Shown here piece by piece: positions 58,261 to 64,000 of a DNA stretch of 64,000 nt. Both the position numbers and the translations under genes were made by a program. The stretch covers positions 372,001 through 436,000 of the forward strand of contig NZ_JABMJK010000003.1 of assembly GCF_013376005.1 (NCBI RefSeq), written 5' to 3'. Every line of letters begins with the position of its first letter. The stretch's first letter is position 1. Origin of the DNA: Duganella sp. SG902 (lineage in GTDB: Bacteria; Pseudomonadota; Gammaproteobacteria; Burkholderiales; Burkholderiaceae_D). The notes under the pieces were generated by a model. It worked only from the letters and a program-made list of their open reading frames with translations. It had not been told where the DNA came from and did not search any database.

Positions 58261-59733
58261 TTAGGCCGCATTCCCCGCAAAGTCAATCATGGTTTGCGGA
58301 TGGGCCATGTAATCGCCGAGCCAGGCGTGGACCCGGTTGGCCTTGGCGATGATGGCTGGCGCGAAGCCGCGTTCGCCGAGCAGGCGGATGCCGTTGGTAT
58401 CCTGCAGCAGGCCGGGCGCCAGCCGCCACGCATCGCCGTCGCGGCGCACGCACCACGGTTGCAGGCAGTCGGACAGCAGCGACGCCAGCACCAGATGGTG
58501 CGACGCCACCATCACCCGCCCCTGCTGCGCCAACGTGTGCAGCACCGCGGCGGCGGCCGACACGGACTCCAGGTAATTCGTGCCGCGGAAGATCTCGTCG
58601 ATGATGAACACCGCCGGCCGTCGCGCGGCCAATGCCAGCAGCTCCTGGCCGCGCCGCAGTTCGGCCATGTAGAAGCTTTCGCCGGCGCCCAGCGCATCCT
58701 CGTTCTGCATGCTGGAGTAGACCGGCAGCAGCGCCGTCACCGCACGCGCGGCGTAACAAAAGCCGAACGCGCGCGCGGTGATCAGGTTCAGGCCCACGGT
58801 GCGCAGCAAGGTGCTTTTGCCGACGCCGTTCTGGCCCGAGATGAACACGCCCTGCTCCGCCATGCCGAACGACAGCGCCGCAGCGTCGTCCAGCAGCGGA
58901 TGGACGACCTGCGTCAAGGCCACCGCGTCGCCACGCTCCGCCCAGCAGTAAGCCTGCTGCCGCGACAGATGGCGCGCCAAGGCCAGGTCGGCGTCCAACA
59001 CCGCCACCCGCGCAAAGCTGTCGCGCAGGAAGCCGATATTTTCGTTCACCACCTCACGGCTGCGGTAGTAGTGGCGCACGTTGAGCAACCATAGCCAGTC
59101 AGCGTAGTCGCTCACGCCCGGCATCCGCGAGGCCAACGAGCGGCTGATGCGGCGATTCAGCTTGCCCGCCTGCGCGCTATCGTCCCACGCCAGCAGCGTA
59201 TGCGCGCGCAGCATCAACTGCATGGAATGGAGAATGCGGCCCCACTCCTGCACCGCGTTGTGATGCTGCGCCTGCACCGCGCACAGCACCAGACACAACG
59301 CCAGCGCCACGCCCCACAACGGCAGCCATCCGGTCGCCAGCGCCAAGCCAGCCGACAGCAGGAACAGCACCGGCAGCCACGCCAGCAGCGGCAGCCAGCG
59401 CGGCGAGGATGGCTGCGGCGGACCAAACACGGTCTCGCTGATCTCGCGGTCGGCGCCGCGCAAGTCCCTGGTGGCCGCTTCCAGTTGCCGGCGGCGCGCG
59501 TCGTCCGCCATCAGCGCCCGGACGCGGGCGGCGGACGCGGACACGTCGTCCTCGGCGTGCAATCTGCGATGCAGTTCCTGCTGGCCGAAGATGCTGGTCT
59601 CGCGCGCCAGCTCGGCGCTGTAGGCGGGCAACAGCAAGTCGTCCCAGGTTTGCTGATCCATCACGCTGTCCGGTTGGGACAAGATACGGCGGTACATGGC
59701 CACGTCGCTGGCGACAAAAGGGTAATCGTTCAT
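58261..59733 (-). CDS. Membrane-anchored MutS-like ATPase
   Basis: A 490-residue protein with a MutS core and ATPase (Walker A GQNGVGKSTLLR, Walker B AVFIIDEIFRGTNYLESV, then GRVMVASHHL). The N-terminal mismatch-recognition and connector domains are absent. Instead, two hydrophobic helices lie near 110-150 (RWLPLLAWLPVLFLLSAGLA and WGVALALCLVLCAVQAQ), so it is probably membrane-tethered. This combination is known in some Bacteroidota and Proteobacteria proteins annotated as MutS-related, without a role in mismatch repair. It diverges from the sigma54 ABC operon (59734-59904 between them). Confidence 0.85.
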   Translation of the reverse strand: MNDYPFVASDVAMYRRILSQPDSVMDQQTWDDLLLPAYSAELARETSIFGQQELHRRLHAEDDVSASAARVRALMADDARRRQLEAATRDLRGADREISETVFGPPQPSSPRWLPLLAWLPVLFLLSAGLALATGWLPLWGVALALCLVLCAVQAQHHNAVQEWGRILHSMQLMLRAHTLLAWDDSAQAGKLNRRISRSLASRMPGVSDYADWLWLLNVRHYYRSREVVNENIGFLRDSFARVAVLDADLALARHLSRQQAYCWAERGDAVALTQVVHPLLDDAAALSFGMAEQGVFISGQNGVGKSTLLRTVGLNLITARAFGFCYAARAVTALLPVYSSMQNEDALGAGESFYMAELRRGQELLALAARRPAVFIIDEIFRGTNYLESVSAAAAVLHTLAQQGRVMVASHHLVLASLLSDCLQPWCVRRDGDAWRLAPGLLQDTNGIRLLGERGFAPAIIAKANRVHAWLGDYMAHPQTMIDFAGNAA

Positions 59734-59768
59734 GCGGCGGTAGATGCGTGTGGTTGCCAGTTTTTCAA

Positions 59769-59816
59769 GTCCGGGCGGACAGCGCGGACAAGGCGGACGC
59801 CAGTCGGACAGCGGAC
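59769..59816 (+). promoter_or_regulatory. CGGAC repeat array upstream of the sigma54 promoter
   Basis: CGGAC occurs at 59776, 59785, 59794, 59805 and 59812, and GTCC-N4-GGAC (59769-59780) makes a dyad. Spacing 9, 9, 11 and 7 bases. Located 40-87 bases upstream of the -24 element, as expected for enhancer-binding-protein sites. Confidence 0.5.
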
Positions 59817-59855
59817 AACGCTATCCCAGTCCATAAAAATCAAACACTTAGCGAG

Positions 59856-59871
59856 TGGCACGCTTTCTGCA
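59856..59871 (+). promoter_or_regulatory. Sigma54 (-24/-12) promoter of the ABC export operon
   Basis: TGGCACGCTTTCTGCA fits TGGCACG-N4-TTGCW with a single mismatch; GG (59857-59858) and GC (59869-59870) are 10 bases apart. It precedes the adaptor gene start by 33 bases. Confidence 0.85.
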
Positions 59872-59904
59872 TAACGTTGTCCATCCACTCACAACAGAGC
59901 CATC

Positions 59905-61173
59905 ATGATTCGCGACACTTCCAATCAAGACGCCGTCATCGCCCCGCCGAAAGGCCGGGCCGCCAAGCGTCGCATCCTCATCGCCGCCGGCGCCGTGGCG
60001 CTGGTCGCCATCGGCTGGTCGTTGCTGCACACCTGGCGCGGCAGCGACCATTCCGTCAACGCCTCGCGCCTGCGCATCGCCGAAGTCGGGCGCGGCACGC
60101 TGGTCCGCGACGCCGCCGTCAACGGCCGCGTGGTGGCCGCCGTCAGCCCGACGCTGTACGCGCCGTCGCTGGCCACCGTCACCCTGAAAGTCCACGCCGG
60201 CGACACGGTCAAGAAAGGCGACATCCTGGCCGTGCTGGAATCGCCCGACCTGTCCGATGCGCTCAAGCGCGAACAGGCGGCCTACGCGCAGATCGAGGCC
60301 GACGTGGCGCGCCAGCGCATCCTGGCGCGCAAACAGAAACTGCTGGCCCAGCGCGACGCCGACACCGCCGAAATCGACCAGGTCTCGGCCCAGCGCACGC
60401 TGGAGCGCTACGACGCCGTCGCCAACGAAGGCGCGGTGGCCAAGATCGAATACCAGCGCGCCAAGGACGCGGTGAATTCCGCCGTGATCCGCGCCAAGCA
60501 CGCCAAGGAAGCCTCGGCGCTGGAAAACGACAACGTGGCGCTGGAGCTGGAGTCCAAGATCAAGCAGCTGGACCAGCAGCGCAGCACCCTGTCCAACGCC
60601 CAGCGCCGCGTCGACGAGCTGACCGTGCGCGCGCCGGTCGATGGCTTCATCGGCACGCTGTCGGTGGCCGACCGCAGCGTGGTGCCGGCCAACACGCCGC
60701 TCATGACGCTGGTCGACCTGTCGCGCCTCGAGGTGGAGCTGGAGGTGCCGGAGACCTACGTCTCCGACATCGGCCTGGGCATGAACGCGGAGGTCAACTA
60801 CGGCACCGGCACCACCACCGGCAAGCTGTCCGCGCTGTCGCCGGAGGTGGTGAAGAACCAGGTGCTGGCGCGGGTGCGCTTCAACGGCGAGCAGCCGGCC
60901 GGCCTGCGCCAGAACCAGCGCGTCACCGCGCGCCTGCTGATCGATGAAAAGCCCAACACCCTGATGGTGCAGCGCGGCCCGTTCGTGGAATCGGAAGGCG
61001 GCCGTTACGCCTACGTGGTGCGCGACGGCATCGCCATCCGCACCCCGATCAAGCTGGGCGCCACCAGCGTCTCCGCCGTGGAAATCCTCGGCGGCCTGAA
61101 ACAAGGCGACAAGATCGTGGTCGCCGGCACCGAAACCTTTGAGAACGCCGAACGCGTCTCGATCAACCAATAA
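59905..61173 (+). CDS. MacA-like periplasmic adaptor of an ABC exporter
   Basis: A 422-residue membrane fusion protein. The N-terminus has one hydrophobic helix (ILIAAGAVALVAIGWSLL, about 26-43). The plan is half-lipoyl (VTLKVHAGDTVKKGDILAVL), a long coiled coil with many lysines and glutamines, the second lipoyl half (VRAPVDGFIGTLSVADRSVV), beta-barrel and a C-terminal domain. It should link the inner-membrane permeases encoded downstream to an outer-membrane channel. It is the first gene of the operon, under the sigma54 promoter at 59856-59871. Confidence 0.9.
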   Translation: MIRDTSNQDAVIAPPKGRAAKRRILIAAGAVALVAIGWSLLHTWRGSDHSVNASRLRIAEVGRGTLVRDAAVNGRVVAAVSPTLYAPSLATVTLKVHAGDTVKKGDILAVLESPDLSDALKREQAAYAQIEADVARQRILARKQKLLAQRDADTAEIDQVSAQRTLERYDAVANEGAVAKIEYQRAKDAVNSAVIRAKHAKEASALENDNVALELESKIKQLDQQRSTLSNAQRRVDELTVRAPVDGFIGTLSVADRSVVPANTPLMTLVDLSRLEVELEVPETYVSDIGLGMNAEVNYGTGTTTGKLSALSPEVVKNQVLARVRFNGEQPAGLRQNQRVTARLLIDEKPNTLMVQRGPFVESEGGRYAYVVRDGIAIRTPIKLGATSVSAVEILGGLKQGDKIVVAGTETFENAERVSINQ

Positions 61174-61192
61174 CTTTCTGAAGAGGCCCTCC

Positions 61193-61900
61193 ATGCTGCG
61201 CATGAAAAACCTGAGCAAAGTCTATCGTACCCACATGATCGAGACCCACGCGCTGCGCGGTTTCGAGATCGACGTCAAGCAAGGCGAATTCGTCACCGTG
61301 ACCGGCCCGTCCGGATCCGGCAAGACCAGCTTCCTCAACATCGCCGGCCTGCTGGAGGAGTTCACCGACGGCGAGTACATCCTGGACGGCATCAACGTCA
61401 AGGGCATGGACGACAACGCCCGCTCGCGCCTGCGCAATGAAAAGCTGGGCTTCATCTTCCAGGGCTTCAACCTGATTCCCGACCTGTCGCTGTTCGACAA
61501 CGTCGACGTGCCGCTGCGCTATCGCGGCTTCAACGCGGCCGAGCGCAAGGAACGCATCGAGGACGCGCTGGCGAAGGTCGGCCTGGCTTCGCGCATGAAG
61601 CACTACCCGGCCGAGCTGTCGGGCGGCCAGCAGCAGCGCGTGGCGATCGCGCGCGCGCTGGCCGGTTCGCCCAAGCTGCTGCTGGCCGACGAACCGACCG
61701 GCAACCTCGACACCCAGATGGCGCGCGGCGTGATGGAGCTGCTGGAAGAGATCAACGCCCAGGGCACCACCATCCTGATGGTGACCCACGACCCTGAACT
61801 GGCTGTTCGCACCCAGCGCAATGTGCACATCATCGACGGCCAGGTGTCGGACCTGGTGCGCAAGGCGCCGTCGCTGAGCACCGTCAGCCACGTCGCTTAA
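61193..61900 (+). CDS. ABC transporter ATPase, MacB/LolD-type
   Basis: A 235-residue nucleotide-binding protein starting at ATG 61193 (MLRMKNLSKVYRTHMIETHA) with GAAGAGG upstream. Walker A is GPSGSGKTSF, signature LSGGQQQRVAIARAL, Walker B LLLADEPTGNLD, and H-loop VTHD. This is the typical cytosolic ATPase of MacB/FtsE/LolD-type exporters, normally dimerising under two permease subunits. It lies between the adaptor and the first permease. Confidence 0.94.
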   Translation: MLRMKNLSKVYRTHMIETHALRGFEIDVKQGEFVTVTGPSGSGKTSFLNIAGLLEEFTDGEYILDGINVKGMDDNARSRLRNEKLGFIFQGFNLIPDLSLFDNVDVPLRYRGFNAAERKERIEDALAKVGLASRMKHYPAELSGGQQQRVAIARALAGSPKLLLADEPTGNLDTQMARGVMELLEEINAQGTTILMVTHDPELAVRTQRNVHIIDGQVSDLVRKAPSLSTVSHVA

Positions 61901-61915
61901 GCCAAGGAGCGCAGC

Positions 61916-63232
61916 ATGTTCCAATACTACTTCCTGCTGGGCGTGCGCAGCCTGCGCCGCAACCCGGCGCTGACCGCGCTGATGGTGCTGACGCTGGCCG
62001 TCGGCGTGGCGGCCAGCATCGCCACCCTGACCATCCTGCACGTGATGTCGGGCGACCCGATCCCGCACAAGAGCGACCGCCTGTTCGTGCCGCTGGTGGA
62101 CAACGGCCTGCCCGACAACTACAAGCCCGGCGACAAGCCGGACGACAATCAGCTGAGCTACCGCGACGCCACCAATATCCTTAACAGCAAGGCCGGCGAG
62201 CGCCGCACCGTCATCTTCGGCATCGGGGTCGCCATCGAGCCGGAACGCAAGGATATCGGCGCGTTCAACGTGCGCGGCATCGCGCCGACCGCGGACTTCT
62301 TCAATATGTTCGAAACGCCCTTCCTGCACGGGCAGGGCTGGACGCCGGCCGAGGACAAGAACGCCGCCGACGTCGTGGTCCTGAGCCGCGCGCTGTCGGA
62401 AAAACTGTACGGCGACGCCGACCCGGTCGGCAAGCGCATGACGCTGGGCGGCCACCAGTACCAGATCGTCGGCGTGCTGAATACGTGGAACGTGGTGCCA
62501 CGTTTCCACCGCATCATCGGCAGCAACGATGGCGCCTTCGGCGAGGAGGATGAACTGTTCGTTCCCTTCGCCAGCGCCATCCGCCACGAATTCCCGCGCA
62601 ACGGCAGCACCAGCTGCTACGAAGACATCGCGCCCGGCTTCCAGGCCTTCCTCGATTCCGAGTGCACCTGGATCCAGGCGTGGATCGAAACCCGAGGCGC
62701 CTCGGACCGCGCCGAGCTGCAAAGCTTCCTCGACTCCTACGCCACCGAGCAGCGCAAGCTGGGCCGCCTGAAACGCAACGCCCCCAACATGCTGTACGAC
62801 GTGCGCGAATGGCTGGACTACATGAAGGTGGTCGGCAACGACAACAAGCTGTCGGCGTGGCTGGCGTTCGGCTTCCTCGTCTTGTGCCTGGTGAACACCA
62901 TCGGCCTGCTGCTGGCCAAGTTTTCGGTGCGGGCGGCGGAAGTCGGCATCCGCCGCGCGCTGGGCGCCTCGCGCCGCGAGATCTTCGCGCAGTTCCTGAT
63001 CGAGACCACGGTGGTCGGTTTGGTCGGCGGCGTGCTTGGCCTGCTGCTGGCCTTCGGCGCGCTGGCGCTGATCGCCATGCAATCGAAGGCGCTGACGCTG
63101 GTGGCGCACATGGACTGGGTGATGCTGCTGACCACCTTCGCGCTGGCCGTGCTGTCCGCCGTCCTGGCCGGCCTGCTGCCAACCTGGCGCGCCTGCCAGG
63201 TAACGCCGGCCCTGCAACTCAAATCCCAATAA
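61916..63232 (+). CDS. ABC transporter permease, MacB/FtsX-type (first)
   Basis: A 438-residue permease. Helix 1 (LTALMVLTLAVGVAASIATL) anchors a large periplasmic domain of about 250 residues (MacB_PCD), then FtsX-type helices 2-4 (VGNDNKLSAWLAFGFLVLCL; VVGLVGGVLGLLLAFGALAL; VMLLTTFALAVLSAVLAGLL). A conserved cytoplasmic EVGIRRALGASRREIFAQF sits after helix 2. The gene is 15 bases downstream of the ATPase; a second permease follows after 12 bases, so the pair is probably a heterodimer. Confidence 0.92.
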   Translation: MFQYYFLLGVRSLRRNPALTALMVLTLAVGVAASIATLTILHVMSGDPIPHKSDRLFVPLVDNGLPDNYKPGDKPDDNQLSYRDATNILNSKAGERRTVIFGIGVAIEPERKDIGAFNVRGIAPTADFFNMFETPFLHGQGWTPAEDKNAADVVVLSRALSEKLYGDADPVGKRMTLGGHQYQIVGVLNTWNVVPRFHRIIGSNDGAFGEEDELFVPFASAIRHEFPRNGSTSCYEDIAPGFQAFLDSECTWIQAWIETRGASDRAELQSFLDSYATEQRKLGRLKRNAPNMLYDVREWLDYMKVVGNDNKLSAWLAFGFLVLCLVNTIGLLLAKFSVRAAEVGIRRALGASRREIFAQFLIETTVVGLVGGVLGLLLAFGALALIAMQSKALTLVAHMDWVMLLTTFALAVLSAVLAGLLPTWRACQVTPALQLKSQ

Positions 63233-63244
63233 GCGAGCGCCATC

Positions 63245-64000
63245 ATGGAAATCCGTCCTATCCTTTCCGCGCTGCTGCGCAATAAGACCGGCCCGGTGCT
63301 GGTGGCGATCCAGGTCGCGCTCAGCCTCGGCATCCTCGCCAACGCGCTGCACATCGTGCAGGTGCGGCAGGCCGTGTCGGCCCGTCCGTCCGGGCTGGAA
63401 CGCGAGGAAGACATCTTCGTGCTGACCGTGCGCCACCTGAAGCAAGGCGGCCACGAAGAGCAGCTGGCCACGCAGCGCCGGGACACCGCCGCGCTGCGCG
63501 CCGTGCCGGGCGTGTTGTCGGTCGCCGAGACCAGCCAGATGCCGCTGTCGCGCTCCGGCAACTACACCGGCCTCGCGGTCGACCGCAAACAAACCCGCAC
63601 CACCGCGCAATCGACCAGCTACCACACCGCCGATTCGCTGGTGAAGACCTGGGGCCTGAAGCTGGTCGAAGGCCGCGACTTCTATCCGAACGAGGTGCCG
63701 GAGATCGACACCACCACCAGCGACGACTTCCCAAAAGTGGGCATCGTCAGCCGCTCGCTGGCCGAGAAGATGTGGCCGGGCCAGAGCAGCTACGTCGGCA
63801 AGACGGTGTACTTCGGCACCGGCGACAAGTCGCGCAGCGTGCAGGTGGTGGGCGTGGTGGATCGCCTGCAGACGCCGGGCGCGCAGATCGGCGACACCGG
63901 CGAGTATTCGATCATCACGCCGACCCGCCTGACCGGCATCGCCGTCACGCACTACACCATGCGCGCCGAGCCGGGGCAGCTGGACCGGGTGATGAAGGAG
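63245..64000 (+). CDS. ABC transporter permease, second (3' end outside window)
   Basis: The first 252 residues are present. MEIRPILSALLRNKTGPVLV and a hydrophobic stretch (VAIQVALSLGILANALHIV) begin the protein, followed by a MacB_PCD-like periplasmic domain (VGVVDRLQTPGAQIGDTGEY). It is shorter-anchored than its neighbour and not obviously a duplicate, as the sequences diverge after helix 1. It probably pairs with the first permease. In related loci such operons end with a sigma54-dependent regulator, which would lie beyond position 64000. Confidence 0.85.
   Translation, partial: MEIRPILSALLRNKTGPVLVAIQVALSLGILANALHIVQVRQAVSARPSGLEREEDIFVLTVRHLKQGGHEEQLATQRRDTAALRAVPGVLSVAETSQMPLSRSGNYTGLAVDRKQTRTTAQSTSYHTADSLVKTWGLKLVEGRDFYPNEVPEIDTTTSDDFPKVGIVSRSLAEKMWPGQSSYVGKTVYFGTGDKSRSVQVVGVVDRLQTPGAQIGDTGEYSIITPTRLTGIAVTHYTMRAEPGQLDRVMKE

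Noticed and set aside
61163-63952. 929-codon minus-strand open frame opposite the ABC exporter genes
   Set aside because: Antisense shadow; the plus-strand genes carry Walker and signature motifs.

Overview
The window reads as chromosomal DNA of a high-GC betaproteobacterium, most likely Oxalobacteraceae (Massilia/Duganella/Janthinobacterium group). The evidence is the str-S10-spc-alpha ribosomal layout with infA between secY and rpmJ, a system II (ResB/CcsB) cytochrome c maturation pair beside cytochrome c4, MsrPQ, a HemB without the zinc-cysteine cluster, and short GC-rich palindromic intergenic repeats. No tRNA, rRNA, CRISPR array, prophage, integrase or transposase gene was seen.

Layout. 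1-3006 (minus): msrP-msrQ followed by two tandem periplasmic binding-protein-like paralogues, the second cut by the window edge. 3078-7089 (minus): ccsB, resB, cytochrome c4. 7239-8919 (plus): engB-hemB. 8921-9118: two palindromic repeat elements. 9133-18659 (minus): an unknown TonB-like membrane protein, a large FAD/NAD(P)-binding protein, an RND efflux pump with its adaptor, and an OmpR-type two-component system. 18851-24421: a Spy/CpxP-like protein, DsbD, an M28 peptidase, and a PepSY membrane protein under a Fur box.

24544-38676 (minus) carries 28 ribosomal and housekeeping genes, from rplC down to rplQ, in canonical order. The expected first gene of the S10 operon, rpsJ, is not next to rplC. 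It lies 8.5 kb away at 47139-47456, beside tuf, with its own terminator. The gap holds a RelE/ParE-type toxin-antitoxin pair, a DUF817 membrane protein, a cupin_8 (JmjC-like) protein, a large TonB-dependent receptor, a divergent ROK regulator and a siderophore-interacting flavoprotein. The str operon (rpsL-rpsG-fusA-tuf) follows under a strong sigma70 promoter at 52183-52211.

52295-64000 is accessory: a phosphoethanolamine-transferase-like enzyme, a chemoreceptor, a GbsR/MarR-type regulator that appears to control itself and a two-gene NAD(P)-binding/DUF2269 operon through two identical-format operators, a membrane-anchored MutS-like ATPase, and a divergent MacAB-like ABC export operon with a sigma54 promoter and an upstream array of CGGAC repeats. 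The last permease runs off the window.

The most notable points are the accessory block dividing the S10 operon, a DUF817 frame that runs into the antitoxin (explained by a single missing base), the paired GbsR operators, the sigma54 promoter with its putative enhancer array, the membrane-anchored MutS-like ATPase, and a hairpin that masks the ribosome-binding site of the FAD-dependent gene.
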